Assembly (NCBI GenBank): GCA_913055685.1
Contig: CAJXKC010000001.1
Coordinates: 620,001 to 684,000 of the forward strand
Source: an uncultured Flavobacteriales bacterium
GTDB lineage: Bacteria; Bacteroidota; Bacteroidia; Flavobacteriales; Schleiferiaceae
Reading direction: 5' to 3'
DNA length: 64,000 nucleotides
Shown: in pieces, positions 8,787 to 18,316 of the stretch
How positions within the stretch are numbered: position 1 is the first letter of the stretch
Layout: each line of letters opens with the position of its first letter
Made by a program: the position numbers and the translations under genes
Notes under the pieces: model-generated
Told to the model about the DNA's origin: nothing
The model's database searches: none
What the model saw: the letters and a program-made list of their open reading frames with translations, nothing else

Positions 8787-8959
8787 GGGCCAATATATTT
8801 GCTACATTAGCTAAGAGGCTCGATTCCAAGGCAGTGATTTTTTCAAGCAAAAATTAGCGGAGAATTAATCCCACCTTGTTGTATAAAATGACTGAAAGTG
8901 CATATTTGCAGGCACAATTTGCTGAAACTATTACCCTAAACAACACAGCTAGAAAAGAA

Positions 8960-9277
8960 ATGCCAGTCTCTAAAGGAAATGATCAGAAACGTAGAGTAAT
9001 CGTTGACTACAAGAACGTTACTCAGGATATTTTATCCTTATTTACCGATCGCTATCCTTATGGATATGACGATTCGGACATCATTAAATTTCAAAATGCC
9101 AAAGGCGAATTGGTAAAGGCTGTTCCTTTCGAAACCGCAGACACCAAGTACTTGGTAAAAGTGAGTGTGGAAATGGATCGTCGTATTGAGGCCTACATGG
9201 ATGATGAGGATGAAGATGACGATTTAGGAGAGGATGATTCTAACTTAGAAGCGCCGGAAGAGGATTTAGATGACTAA
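8960..9277 (+). CDS. Conserved small protein with an acidic tail, function unknown
   Basis: The frame is open further upstream (TTG at 8876, ATG at 8888), but I choose the ATG at 8960 because the recognisable globular part (KRRVIVDYKNVTQDIL...) follows it and a promoter-like TTG-N19-CATATTTG lies at 8879-8908. The ~105-residue protein has a basic/mixed N-terminal half with RYPYGYDDSDIIKF, then a C-terminus almost entirely Asp/Glu. Small proteins of this kind occur widely in Flavobacteriia, sometimes wrongly labelled DNA primase; I see no primase motif. Its stop overlaps the next gene by eight bases, so the two are co-translated. Confidence 0.65.
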   Translation: MPVSKGNDQKRRVIVDYKNVTQDILSLFTDRYPYGYDDSDIIKFQNAKGELVKAVPFETADTKYLVKVSVEMDRRIEAYMDDEDEDDDLGEDDSNLEAPEEDLDD

Positions 9278-9740
9278 GCCTCGTTTCTTAGACTATTTCT
9301 TAGTTGCGCTTCAATTTAGCCTCTTTGGACTTTACCTATGGCCGGTAAGTTGGCCTTATGCTTTGCCCGATATGGTCTTATGGCCTGCTCAGCTGGCGAT
9401 GATTGTAGGCCTAATCCTTCTTTTCGCGGCTCTTGGGCAAATTGGCTTTAAAATCTCACCATTTCCAAGACCTAAAGAAAATACCGTTTTAATAAGCTGG
9501 GGCGTTTTTGGCATCGTAAGACATCCAATTTACAGCGGCATTATTTTATTTGCTGTAGGGATGGGCCTTTATCAGGAAGACCTGTACAAGCTTTTTATTT
9601 CCTTTTTACTCTTTGTGCTTTTCTATTTTAAGAGCAGCTATGAAGAACGCAATATGCGGAAGTTCTTTCCGGAGTATAAAGACTATCAAAAACGAGTAGG
9701 TCGCTTTTTTCCTAAAGTTTTAAGAGGAACTAAGCCATAA
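9270..9740 (+). CDS. Isoprenylcysteine carboxyl methyltransferase-like membrane protein
   Basis: A 156-residue integral membrane protein with four or five helices and the ICMT/NnrU-type C-terminal signature: GIVRHPIYSGI (about 87-97), then YEERNMRKFFPEYKDY, the SAM-binding RHP and EE...F.Y pattern of the isoprenylcysteine methyltransferase/phospholipid methyltransferase superfamily. The methyl acceptor in bacteria is generally unknown. It overlaps the upstream gene by eight bases, and its 3' end overlaps the convergent EnvC-like gene by 21 bases. Confidence 0.75.
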   Translation: MTKPRFLDYFLVALQFSLFGLYLWPVSWPYALPDMVLWPAQLAMIVGLILLFAALGQIGFKISPFPRPKENTVLISWGVFGIVRHPIYSGIILFAVGMGLYQEDLYKLFISFLLFVLFYFKSSYEERNMRKFFPEYKDYQKRVGRFFPKVLRGTKP

Positions 9741-11072
9741 AAGTGGGTTCACCGCTTTTTTGTCCTTCCAGATTTCAAAGTGAAGCTTAGTTTCACCGCT
9801 AATGGGGTTGGTGTAAGCACTTCCAATTACTTGCATTTTGGTGATTTTATCACCCTGACTAATCCGCACATCGGTGATTCCTTGGTATACAGAAAAATAA
9901 GAGCCGTGATTAATAATCACCGCTAATTGTCCATCGGGCATGCGGAATATTCGTCCCACCTCACCGTCAAATACCGCGCGAATTTCACTTTTACTCTGGG
10001 TAGCGATGTCTACTCCCTTATTGTCGATAATCACGGATTTTACTACTGGGTGCCTTTGCGGTCCGAAATTTCCGGTAACCAAGCCTCGCGCTACCGGCCA
10101 TGGCAAGCGCTTCTGATTGGCCTCAAAATTGGCAGCCAGGGTGCGCGCTTCGGGCGTTAGGGCATATACCTTCGCAGGCTTTGCCACGGGCTTATTAGCC
10201 GCGGCTAACTCCGCTTCTTTGCTGGAGATTAAGCTTTCTAAACGATTATTACTGGTATTGCTAGTAAAGTCCTTACCCCGAGTTAAGCCAAGCTTTATGG
10301 CCCGGTCCTCCAATTGTTTGCGCGCTGCTAAAGCCTTAGCGCGGGCAATTTCCTCCGCAATAATTTTCTGAATCTGTTTTTCGACTTTTTGGGCTTCAGC
10401 AACTTTACTTTTTAGGTCCTTTTCCAAGTCGCTTTCCATTGCTTGAAGGGTTTTAATAGCCTCCGTTTGGTTTTGTCTTTCTTGGTTTAACCTTAGGTTT
10501 TCTTCACTAAGCTGAGAGAGCACTGCTGCTTTCCGCACTTTTTGGAGTCGAAGTTTTTCTATTTCCGCTTCAAGCTTCTTTTCTTCCGCCTCAATTTCCT
10601 TAACCTTTTGTTTTCTGTAGGCACTGTATTGCTTAAGGTATTCGATACGCCTTAGAGCTTGGTTAAAATCCTTAGAGGATAAAATAAACATGAGCCGACT
10701 TGAGTTCTTACGACTTTTATATGCCTGCTGAATCATATAGGCATAAGCCTCTTTTTGTCGTGCAACCCGTGCTTGTAAGGTGTCGATGTTTTCTTGAATA
10801 TCGTCTTCGTCTTCTTCAATAAGCTTGATCTCCCGACGCATGGTACGAATTAGGCGCTCACGTAATTTTATCTTTTGTTCAACCGTGGCTATGCTGGCCA
10901 GCGAATTTTTTCGATCGCGCTGGGTTTCGCTTAGGATGCGATTGGCCAATTCAATTTCATCCATTAAACGCACCTTTTGCGCTTCCAACTCCTGTCGTTT
11001 TTTGCTTTGCCCTGAGAGGTCAGCTGCAGCAAGCAGAAAGAGTAAACTAAAGAATAGATACCTAAAGCGCAT
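9720..11072 (-). CDS. EnvC-like murein hydrolase activator (coiled coil + degenerate LytM)
   Basis: A 450-residue periplasmic protein with a signal peptide (1-20, ending LSGQ), a long Glu/Lys/Gln-rich coiled coil (about 25-260) and a C-terminal LytM/M23 domain (about 335-450). In active M23 peptidases zinc is held by HxxxD and HxH; here the first motif reads NKGVD (His to Asn) and the last reads KLHFE (first His to Lys). The domain is therefore probably non-catalytic, like EnvC/NlpD, which activate amidases during cell separation. It is the last gene of the flippase-dut-nucleotidyltransferase-TPR-DUF4292 row. The domain call is sure; the activator role is by family analogy. Confidence 0.85.
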   Translation of the reverse strand: MRFRYLFFSLLFLLAAADLSGQSKKRQELEAQKVRLMDEIELANRILSETQRDRKNSLASIATVEQKIKLRERLIRTMRREIKLIEEDEDDIQENIDTLQARVARQKEAYAYMIQQAYKSRKNSSRLMFILSSKDFNQALRRIEYLKQYSAYRKQKVKEIEAEEKKLEAEIEKLRLQKVRKAAVLSQLSEENLRLNQERQNQTEAIKTLQAMESDLEKDLKSKVAEAQKVEKQIQKIIAEEIARAKALAARKQLEDRAIKLGLTRGKDFTSNTSNNRLESLISSKEAELAAANKPVAKPAKVYALTPEARTLAANFEANQKRLPWPVARGLVTGNFGPQRHPVVKSVIIDNKGVDIATQSKSEIRAVFDGEVGRIFRMPDGQLAVIINHGSYFSVYQGITDVRISQGDKITKMQVIGSAYTNPISGETKLHFEIWKDKKAVNPLLWLSSS

Positions 11073-11847
11073 GGTAATTATCGGGTATTCGGAAAGGGGT
11101 TTTAAAATTCTGGTTGAGCTTGAGGGACTTTATATCTAGTTCAAGATGGTTTTCATCCGAACTTACCGCTCGGATATTAATTTTTTCGGGGAAGAGCAGC
11201 CCATCAAAGTCTTGGTAGTCTCCAAATTGAACCTGCATCAACTCACCTCTAGTTGGTCTTTTAAACTCGATGCTGTTTGGTCTAAAATTTTGAGGGTCAA
11301 TGTTTTGCTGGATGAGGTTCTGCTCGCCTAAACTTAAATCCTCCGGGCTTTGAGGATAATTGTTGATGCGGTAAAATTGAGGAACTAAAACTTGATTCCA
11401 CTTTTGATTCCACTGCAAAACATTAGCGCTTAAAATGGACATTAAGGGTTCGAACTCGAAACTGAAGCCAAGGTCCTGGGCCAGCTTTTTGCTGCTGCCC
11501 TTGAAATACGTTCGGTCTAATCGATTGTAATAGGCAATTTCTTTTTCGCTTAGTTGTGCCCGTACTAATTTTAATCCAAGAATTGGATCGGCTAGATCAA
11601 TCCAAATGAGGCTATCCTTAATAACTCTAAGCGTGTAGCGAAAACTTAAACGACTACCATCTTTGTCTTCGTAAACACCACTTCCCTTTAATTCAAGCTT
11701 GTTAAAGCCGAGACTATTCTCATTAATCGCCTCCCAGAGTTTAGCATCCTTTAAATAAGTAGGCGCTCCTTCTGGCAATTTCTTTTTGGGGCCACAAGCT
11801 GCTGCTACAACCAGCAAGAGTAAAAAGCTAATGCGCTTTAGGGTCAT
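11062..11847 (-). CDS. DUF4292-type lipoprotein
   Basis: A 261-residue lipoprotein; the signal ends VVAAAC and the lipidated Cys is followed by GPKKKLPEG. The body is a LolA/LppX-like run of beta strands (SFRYTLRVIKDSLIWIDLADPILGLKLVRAQLSE) characteristic of DUF4292 proteins, which bind neither a known cofactor nor a known substrate. Its start overlaps the TPR gene stop by four bases, and its 3' end overlaps the EnvC-like gene start by 11 bases, so the three are a tight unit. A periplasmic envelope role is likely; the exact function is unknown. Confidence 0.75.
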   Translation of the reverse strand: MTLKRISFLLLLVVAAACGPKKKLPEGAPTYLKDAKLWEAINENSLGFNKLELKGSGVYEDKDGSRLSFRYTLRVIKDSLIWIDLADPILGLKLVRAQLSEKEIAYYNRLDRTYFKGSSKKLAQDLGFSFEFEPLMSILSANVLQWNQKWNQVLVPQFYRINNYPQSPEDLSLGEQNLIQQNIDPQNFRPNSIEFKRPTRGELMQVQFGDYQDFDGLLFPEKINIRAVSSDENHLELDIKSLKLNQNFKTPFRIPDNYHAL

Positions 11848-13547
11848 TGATTAAGCTTTGAAATTTTCGCTTCTACTTGGGCATTTGGTTCAAGGCTTAA
11901 AGCTTCTTGATAAGCCTTAGCGGCCGCTTCATTCTCACCTAGTGCAGCGAGAATGTCGCCATAATGCTCTAATACCTCCGCTTCTTTATTAGACATTAGG
12001 GATAAGGCTTGCTCCATCACTTCCCGGGCTTCCTCTAAACGCTTCATTTCGAATAATATCCAAGCTTTGGTATCTAGGTAAACGGGATTTTGCGGACTTA
12101 TTTCATTGGCCTTAGTGCTCATCGCTAAGGCTTTTCTCAAGTTTTCTCGTCGGAGTGAAAGGTAGTAGGCGTAATTATTTAGCGCAACGGCATTATTAGG
12201 ACTAATAGCAAGAGCTTTCTCGAAATAGGAGTCGCTTTCGCGATGAGATTCTAATTGGTGGTAGGCCGCTGCCAATTGAACATAGAATTCAAACTGAAGT
12301 TGCGGATTATCGAAAACATAATTCACCCCAGACTCTAGCATTTCCAGCGCCTTTTGGTATTCTTCTCCTTCGTTAAAAGCAATACCGCCCAACAAATAGG
12401 GTAGCGGCTGATTGGGAAAGGAGAGGCTTGCTTCAGGCGCATCTTCCCGCAGGGCGTCAAACATGCGGTTTTGCATTTCGATAAGCAGGATTTGCTCCCA
12501 AACTGCAAATTGTTCCCCGTATTTAAGCGCTTTTTTATAGTAGGCGACTGCTTCGCGGTCTTTACCATCGCGACTCAAATAATCGCCGTACATGGCGTAA
12601 ATACGAGGGTCCTCAGGTTCGAGGGCGATAATTTCATCTAAGATTTGGAAGGCCTCAATTCGTAGGAGGCTGTCGTTCTGTGAAGCCTCAAATAAACTGA
12701 GTAATACCGCAATTTTACGCTCCATGTCTAGCTCACGGCTAACCATGGCCTTTTTTAAATGATAAATACTTTGACTGTATTCCCCCTCAATGCGGTAATA
12801 GTTGGCAAGGTCAAGATGCGGACGAGGATCGGTACTATCAAGGGCAAGCATCGACTGGTACATTTCCATGGCCTTCTCGTTCTCGCCATTGGCCTGGTAT
12901 AACTGACCTAAAGCCCCGCGATAGTCCAGCTTTCTTGGAAAGGCAGCAATGAGTTTTTTAAGCTCATTGGCCGCAGCCTCTAAATCGCCAAGTTCTAGAT
13001 AAATACTCTTTTTTTGATTGGATATTTGCTCACTTAATCCAATTTCTTGCTCTACTAATTCTAATTGTTCCAGCGCTTTTTGCGGCTCTTCATCCTGATA
13101 ATAGGCTTCTGCTAATTGAAAGCGCCATACGCTCTTTTCGTCCGAACGTTCAATGGTTTGAAGCAGGGCTTTTTGCAGGGCCTCTTGCTTATCGAATTGA
13201 CGGTAAACCGCAAGCTTTAGTTTAAGATACCAACTGTTATCTGGATCTAGGGAATAGGCACGCTCTGCATGGAAAATTGACTTCTCTGGAGCTTCCTCGG
13301 CCGCGTATAATTGCGCTAGTTCATAGGAAATTGCCGCGTTTTTAGGGTCCTTCTTGTACAGGCTTTCGAAGATTACTAAGGCCTCCTCGGCATCACCTCG
13401 GTTTTTCGCATTCTGAGCCGCGAAAAACTGTTCATTAAAAAGCCGCAGCCTTTCTCCCTCAAGTTCTTTTTGAGCGGAAAGGCTGAAACTAATGATTAAT
13501 AGGCCTATAAAGAGGCTTGTTTTATTCCAATACGCTGTAATCGCCAA
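11844..13547 (-). CDS. Secreted tetratricopeptide-repeat protein
   Basis: Starting at the TTG at 13547 gives MAITAYWNKTSLFIG and a normal signal peptide ending SLSAQ; an in-frame ATG at 13592 is possible but would overlap the upstream gene by 71 bases instead of 26. The rest of about 565 residues is a solenoid of 12 or more TPR units (repeated A..YE.A..L.P), helical and acidic. Such proteins act as scaffolds in periplasmic or outer-membrane complexes. The gene lies between a nucleotidyltransferase and a DUF4292 lipoprotein gene, with overlaps on both sides. No enzymatic motif is seen. Confidence 0.8.
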   Translation of the reverse strand: MAITAYWNKTSLFIGLLIISFSLSAQKELEGERLRLFNEQFFAAQNAKNRGDAEEALVIFESLYKKDPKNAAISYELAQLYAAEEAPEKSIFHAERAYSLDPDNSWYLKLKLAVYRQFDKQEALQKALLQTIERSDEKSVWRFQLAEAYYQDEEPQKALEQLELVEQEIGLSEQISNQKKSIYLELGDLEAAANELKKLIAAFPRKLDYRGALGQLYQANGENEKAMEMYQSMLALDSTDPRPHLDLANYYRIEGEYSQSIYHLKKAMVSRELDMERKIAVLLSLFEASQNDSLLRIEAFQILDEIIALEPEDPRIYAMYGDYLSRDGKDREAVAYYKKALKYGEQFAVWEQILLIEMQNRMFDALREDAPEASLSFPNQPLPYLLGGIAFNEGEEYQKALEMLESGVNYVFDNPQLQFEFYVQLAAAYHQLESHRESDSYFEKALAISPNNAVALNNYAYYLSLRRENLRKALAMSTKANEISPQNPVYLDTKAWILFEMKRLEEAREVMEQALSLMSNKEAEVLEHYGDILAALGENEAAAKAYQEALSLEPNAQVEAKISKLNQ

Positions 13548-14526
13548 TAGAAATTTCCCTAAAGTTACCGTCAAATTTTGCCTTATTGCCAATCATGGAA
13601 TTGCTTAGCTTGGCATTGCGCACCTCGCTATCTTCTTGAATGAGCACGTCCCTGAGGGTAGAATTATCCACTACGGTGTTGGCACCAACACTTACCCTTG
13701 GACCAATGGTGCTATTGCTAATTTTAGCGCCAGGGGCAATGTAACAAGGCGGGATGATTTTAGAGTTTTCGATCTGCGCCTCTGAACTAACCAAATCTTC
13801 TTCATCAGCGATAAAGCCCAAGATTTTACCATTAGTTTCTATGGTCACATTCTTATTTCCGCAATCCATCCATTCATTTACCGTACCGCTGGTAAACTTG
13901 GAGCCTTTGGCCTTCATGTTTTCTAAACCATTGGTAAGCTGGTACTCTCCTTTGTCTTTTATATCATTATCCAACAAATACTGAAGTTCCGACTTTAGGA
14001 AATCACCATCTTTAAAATAGTAGATTCCAATGATCGCTTCGTCCGAAACAAATTCTTCGGGCTTTTCTACGAAATCGGTAATTATGCCGTTGGCGTCTTT
14101 TTTTACCACCCCAAAGGCTTTAGGGTTTTCTACCCTTTTGGTCCATATAACACCATCATGCTCTACATCTAAGGTGAAATCGGCGCGAAATAGCGTATCG
14201 GCAAAAGCCACTACTACGGGTCCAGTTAAGGAGTCTTTGGCACACATTATAGCGTGTGCGGTGCCTAAGGGTTCGTCTTGGTAATAGATAGAGCCTTTGG
14301 CTCCTAAACCTTCGGCTACCTTTTTAAGGTGATCTTCAGTTTCTTTACCGAAATCGCCAATGATAAAAGCTATTTCATCAACAGCCTGACCGGCTACTTT
14401 AACAATATCTTCAACTAGACGCTGGACGATGGGTTTGCCAGCAATAGGAATTAAAGGTTTGGGAACAGTTAAGGTGTGTGGTCTGAGTCGGCTTCCCCGA
14501 CCAGCCATGGGTACAATTATTTTCAT
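13522..14526 (-). CDS. Sugar-phosphate nucleotidyltransferase with left-handed beta-helix tail
   Basis: A 334-residue enzyme that joins a nucleotide to a sugar 1-phosphate to make NDP-sugar for polysaccharide synthesis. MKIIVPMAGRGSRLRPHT.TVPKPL (positions 1-25, given in abbreviated form) holds the GXGXR nucleotide loop and the PKPL lysine; FADTLF holds the metal-binding Asp, and EKPEEF follows. The C-terminal ~90 residues are hexapeptide repeats (SKIIPPCYIAPGAKISNSTI). It resembles RmlA/GlmU-like enzymes, but sugar and nucleotide cannot be fixed from sequence. Its last codons overlap the TPR gene. Confidence 0.85.
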   Translation of the reverse strand: MKIIVPMAGRGSRLRPHTLTVPKPLIPIAGKPIVQRLVEDIVKVAGQAVDEIAFIIGDFGKETEDHLKKVAEGLGAKGSIYYQDEPLGTAHAIMCAKDSLTGPVVVAFADTLFRADFTLDVEHDGVIWTKRVENPKAFGVVKKDANGIITDFVEKPEEFVSDEAIIGIYYFKDGDFLKSELQYLLDNDIKDKGEYQLTNGLENMKAKGSKFTSGTVNEWMDCGNKNVTIETNGKILGFIADEEDLVSSEAQIENSKIIPPCYIAPGAKISNSTIGPRVSVGANTVVDNSTLRDVLIQEDSEVRNAKLSNSMIGNKAKFDGNFREISIGDYSVLE

Positions 14527-14556
14527 GAGCGAAATGTGTATAAAACAATGTCTCTA

Positions 14557-14564
14557 CAAATCTA
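14557..14564 (-). promoter_or_regulatory. -7 promoter element of the nucleotidyltransferase-TPR-EnvC operon
   Basis: TAGATTTG on the minus strand, a full match to TAnnTTTG, 30 bases before the ATG at 14526 in an 82-base gap. It would give the four genes downstream their own promoter separate from dut. Confidence 0.45.
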
Positions 14565-14608
14565 AACAATGTCTGTTTTTAAACGGATTATCTAAACTTT
14601 AATTCAGT

Positions 14609-15046
14609 TTAATGCCTGCCGGTACTGCCAAAACCGCCTGCGCCTCTTTCGGTCTTGTCTAAATCATCAGTTTCTTCCCATTCGACTTGCAAATAATTGG
14701 CAATTACCAATTGCGCAATGCGTTCCCCTGGCTCAACGATCGCGTCTTCATTGCTAAGGTTTACCAAAATGACCCCTATTTCGCCACGGTAATCGGCGTC
14801 TATCGTACCTGGGCTATTTAAAACACTAAGGCCTTTTTTAAGTGCTAAACCGCTGCGCGGGCGCACTTGGGCTTCGGTACCCTCGGGCAGAGCGATATAC
14901 AAACCAGTTTTTACCAATGCTCTTTCCAGTGGAGCTAAGCGAAGTGGCTCGGTAAGAACCGCCTGCAGGTCCATTCCAGCAGAATGCTTGGTCTTGTATT
15001 CGGGGAGCGGATAAGGGGAACGGTTAATTACAGCAACGTTATTCAT
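14609..15046 (-). CDS. dut: dUTP diphosphatase
   Basis: Hydrolyses dUTP to dUMP, keeping uracil out of DNA and feeding dTMP synthesis. At 145 residues it is the normal size for the trimeric enzyme. All five motifs are visible: SAGMDLQA (about 22-29), RPRSGLALK (about 63-71), [13 protein letters not shown] (about 78-90, catalytic Asp), GERIAQLVI (about 107-115) and the C-terminal [10 protein letters not shown]. The gene overlaps the flippase gene by four bases and is probably co-transcribed with it. Confidence 0.95.
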   Translation of the reverse strand: MNNVAVINRSPYPLPEYKTKHSAGMDLQAVLTEPLRLAPLERALVKTGLYIALPEGTEAQVRPRSGLALKKGLSVLNSPGTIDADYRGEIGVILVNLSNEDAIVEPGERIAQLVIANYLQVEWEETDDLDKTERGAGGFGSTGRH

Positions 15047-16509
15047 CTCTTTATGAGTCCGTTTTTTAATTCTTTAGCTTCAAATATAATTAGGAGTCCA
15101 AGATAAACTCCGAAGATTATTAAGCCCGGGATTAAGGCGGCATCAAAAACATAGAAGCTGAGGTAGGCGCCTAAAGTTGATGCGATCAGATAAGCTCCGA
15201 TTCTACCCAGGGGATATGGGGTGTGGGCGTGCTTTTGATTTAAATAGTAAGAGTAGGCGGTCATTGCCCCATAACTAATTAAGGTTGCCCAGGCAGCTCC
15301 TGCATATTGGTATCGGGGTACTAGAATTAGGTTTAGAATTATCGTAAAGGCTAATCCAAAAAAGGAAATATAGGCCCCCATATGAGTCTTGTTATCAAGC
15401 TTATACCAAATGTTGAGGTTAAAGTTTATCCCCAGAAGTAAATTGGCCAATAGTAAGATTGGCACTATGTGCCACCCTTCCCAATATTTAGGGTCAATAA
15501 AATGGGTCCACTTTAGTATTTCGGTGCCCGCTACAAGGCCTAAGAATATTAAACTTTGCACCATCACGAAATAGCGCATTACTCGAGCCATTTTGGTTTT
15601 AAACTCACCCTCGCCCGAGAAGAAGAAAGGCTCTGCAGCAAAGCGGAAAGCCTGAATGAATAGGACCATGAAGGTGGCAATTTTCATCATGGCGGCAAAG
15701 ATTCCGGCTGAGTACAAATTCACTTCGTCAGGTAAAAGGTATTTCATGAATTGGTACTGAGCCTTCTCATTAGCAATACCCGCTAAAAAGCCTATTACCA
15801 GTGGACTTGAGTACACTAGCAGTTTCCGCATGAGTTTTTTATCCAGCGACCAGGAAATACTCAAAAACTCGGGGAGGAAGAAGATCATCATAAGGATATT
15901 CCCTAATAAGTTGGCAAGGAAGACGTATTCGACGCCCCAGTCCTCGCGGTAAATTTGACTCCATAAGGAATTAGCCGATGAGCCTTGAGCTAAATCGGGA
16001 AGGACTAAGAAAAAGAACAGGTTTAGTAGCACCATAAAGGCAATGGTGCTTAAGCGCACTAGTAGGAATCGGTAGGGGCGGTTGTCTGCCCTAAGCTTGG
16101 CAAAGGGAACCGCGGCCATCGCATCCATCGCAACAATCGCCAAGGTCCAAATAACTAGATGCGGCCGGTTGGGGTATTCAAGCCAAAGCGCAATGCTATC
16201 TATAAATAAGTAGCTTAAAACCAGTAAGCTGAGGCTGGTGAATATGGTAAGGATACTAGTGTGACTAAATACTTTTTTGGCCTCATGCTGAGGGTCGCGG
16301 TTAAAGCGAAAGTAGGCGGTTTCCATACCAAAAGTGAGGACTACCATTAAAAATGCGATGATCGAATAAAGATCACTTAGAACCCCATACTCTATTTGCT
16401 CAATGCGTGCCGTATGCAGCGGCGTTAAGGCAAAATTGAGCAAGCGCGCCAAAATGGTAGTGAGCCCGTAGATTACGGTTTGAGATGCTAAACTTTTAAG
16501 GGAGGACAT
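15043..16509 (-). CDS. Polysaccharide flippase (MATE/Wzx-like)
   Basis: A 488-residue inner-membrane protein with about 14 predicted helices, of the oligosaccharide/lipid-linked precursor flippase superfamily. The N-terminus ([21 protein letters not shown]) is the usual start of Wzx-type proteins, and [13 protein letters not shown] near the C-terminus is a common motif. Polyprenyl-linked sugar export is the family role; the neighbouring nucleotidyltransferase fits, but no glycosyltransferases are in the row, so the cargo is open. The ATG at 16509 follows a -7 promoter element. Confidence 0.82.
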   Translation of the reverse strand: MSSLKSLASQTVIYGLTTILARLLNFALTPLHTARIEQIEYGVLSDLYSIIAFLMVVLTFGMETAYFRFNRDPQHEAKKVFSHTSILTIFTSLSLLVLSYLFIDSIALWLEYPNRPHLVIWTLAIVAMDAMAAVPFAKLRADNRPYRFLLVRLSTIAFMVLLNLFFFLVLPDLAQGSSANSLWSQIYREDWGVEYVFLANLLGNILMMIFFLPEFLSISWSLDKKLMRKLLVYSSPLVIGFLAGIANEKAQYQFMKYLLPDEVNLYSAGIFAAMMKIATFMVLFIQAFRFAAEPFFFSGEGEFKTKMARVMRYFVMVQSLIFLGLVAGTEILKWTHFIDPKYWEGWHIVPILLLANLLLGINFNLNIWYKLDNKTHMGAYISFFGLAFTIILNLILVPRYQYAGAAWATLISYGAMTAYSYYLNQKHAHTPYPLGRIGAYLIASTLGAYLSFYVFDAALIPGLIIFGVYLGLLIIFEAKELKNGLIKR

Positions 16510-16524
16510 GCTATTTATCTAATT

Positions 16525-16532
16525 CAAAAATA
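16525..16532 (-). promoter_or_regulatory. -7 promoter element of the flippase-dut operon
   Basis: TATTTTTG on the minus strand, a full TAnnTTTG match, 15 bases before the ATG at 16509. Confidence 0.45.
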
Positions 16533-16612
16533 CTAGAATGCCTTGTCCAGAGCTCTTGTAAATAATAGAGTTCTACACGATGGTATTAACAACGAAAGCC
16601 TAGGCATTTCCT

Positions 16613-16620
16613 TATATTTG
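16613..16620 (+). promoter_or_regulatory. -7 promoter element of the M28 peptidase gene
   Basis: TATATTTG, a full TAnnTTTG match, 21 bases before the ATG at 16642. It is divergent from the flippase promoter within the same 132-base region. Confidence 0.5.
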
Positions 16621-16641
16621 AGGCCCTAAATAAATGATTTG

Positions 16642-18315
16642 ATGAAGAAGATTTGGCTTTTCCTGCTTATAGGACCAATGGCTTTTGCCCAAACTCAGCC
16701 TTGTTACAATTTACCAGCGAATCTTACTGAATATATATTTAAAGACATCAACTACCTGGCTTCGGATGCATTAGAAGGACGCAAGCCTGGAAGCGAGGGG
16801 GCTTTATTGGCACGTGATTATATAGTGGAAACCTTTACAGATTTAGGTTTAAGTCCGGCCTTTAAAGACAGTTACTTCGAAGAATTCACAGTTCCCAACC
16901 GAGTAGATCGTAGTGCCGATGGCAATTACATGTTTTACAAGTCGGATGCTTTGAAACTGGATGAGGACTTTTACCCAGTGTACCTATCCGGTAACGGCCA
17001 GATAAAAGCTGAAACCGAGTATGTCTCTTTTGGCATAGAGAGTGCAAAATTGGATCGCGACGATATTGATGATGAGGATGTGCGTGATCAGATTGCGGTG
17101 ATGGAATTAAGTTCTCCCGATGGAATTCACCCTCATTCCAAGTATAAGGACTGGCATGATTTGGCTAAGCGCATAAAATTGCTAAAAAGCAAAGGCGCCA
17201 AGGCGGTAATTTTAATTCATACTGAAGGTAACGCAAACCCGCCAGACTATAAATTTAAAAGTTTAGATGCCCTGGGTATACCAGTGGTTTATGTGCGCAA
17301 TGAGAAAATTGCTAAAAAATTACGCCGTTCCAGAGAAGTAGAAATTTCGGTGAGTCTCAATGAGGTAAAAGACCAAGCCTTTAATGTGGCGGCACGCATC
17401 GATAATGGAGCGCGCAATACTATTATCATTGGTGCTCATTACGATCACTTAGGGATGGGAGGCGAAGGCAGCCGCTACCTTAATTCGGAGGAGCCAATGG
17501 TGCATAATGGCGCAGATGACAATGCCAGTGGAACCAGTGGCTTATTAACCATGGCACGCTTTTTAGCTAGTTCCGAAGATAAAGACCTTCGCAAGTTTAA
17601 TTATTTATTTATCGCCTTTTCGGCAGAGGAGATGGGTCTTCTAGGGTCTAAGCATTTTGTAAAAGGCATGGAGCGCTTCGATCAAAAGTGGCTCTACATG
17701 TTAAACATGGATATGATTGGCCGTATGGAGGAATCTACTTTAGCCTTAAGTGGCGTTGGTACTTCGCCAATGTGGGCCGATATCCTTGCCTCTCTAAATT
17801 GCGGCATAGAAGTAAAAATGAGTGAAAGTGGAGTAGGCCCTAGTGATCATACCAGTTTTTATTACCAGGACATTCCAGTATTACATTTCTTTACCGGTAC
17901 CCATGCCGATTACCACAAGCCTAGTGACGATGTTGAGAAAATCAATTTCGATGGTATTTTCAGAACGCTATGCTATTTAACTTCCATTATTCGCAATACC
18001 CCAGCGGTAGAGGACTTCCCATTTTCAGCCACTAAGGTGGAAAGTACCAAGGCGCCTAAGTTCTCGGTAACCTTGGGGGTGATGCCCGACTACCTATACA
18101 ATGGTAATGGTATGAAGTTAGACGGAGTGAGTCCCGATAAGCCGGCGTCTAAAGCCGGTTTAAAGGCCGGAGATATTATTACTCAGTTAGGTGAGGTTCA
18201 GGTGAGTAACATGCAGACTTATATGGAGGCCTTAGCTCAATTTAAGGCCGGTGATAAAGCAGACTTGCTTTATCAAAGAGACGGAAAAACCCTTCGTGCC
18301 CAAATTCAATTTTAG
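16642..18315 (+). CDS. Secreted M28-family aminopeptidase with PA and PDZ domains
   Basis: A zinc-dependent exopeptidase, 557 residues. The ATG at 16642 gives MKKIWLFLLIGPMAFAQ, a signal peptide; a TTG one codon earlier is not needed. An inserted PA-like segment lies at about 100-240. Zinc ligands follow in M28 order: GAHYDH (His), NGADDNASG (Asp), SAEEMG (Glu), NMDMIG (Asp) and the His in FTGTHADYH. The last ~95 residues form a PDZ domain (DGVSPDKPASKAGLKAGD). It acts in the periplasm or outside the cell, most likely in peptide scavenging. Only one base separates it from gpsA, but no functional link is evident. Confidence 0.9.
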   Translation: MKKIWLFLLIGPMAFAQTQPCYNLPANLTEYIFKDINYLASDALEGRKPGSEGALLARDYIVETFTDLGLSPAFKDSYFEEFTVPNRVDRSADGNYMFYKSDALKLDEDFYPVYLSGNGQIKAETEYVSFGIESAKLDRDDIDDEDVRDQIAVMELSSPDGIHPHSKYKDWHDLAKRIKLLKSKGAKAVILIHTEGNANPPDYKFKSLDALGIPVVYVRNEKIAKKLRRSREVEISVSLNEVKDQAFNVAARIDNGARNTIIIGAHYDHLGMGGEGSRYLNSEEPMVHNGADDNASGTSGLLTMARFLASSEDKDLRKFNYLFIAFSAEEMGLLGSKHFVKGMERFDQKWLYMLNMDMIGRMEESTLALSGVGTSPMWADILASLNCGIEVKMSESGVGPSDHTSFYYQDIPVLHFFTGTHADYHKPSDDVEKINFDGIFRTLCYLTSIIRNTPAVEDFPFSATKVESTKAPKFSVTLGVMPDYLYNGNGMKLDGVSPDKPASKAGLKAGDIITQLGEVQVSNMQTYMEALAQFKAGDKADLLYQRDGKTLRAQIQF

Positions 18316-18316
18316 C

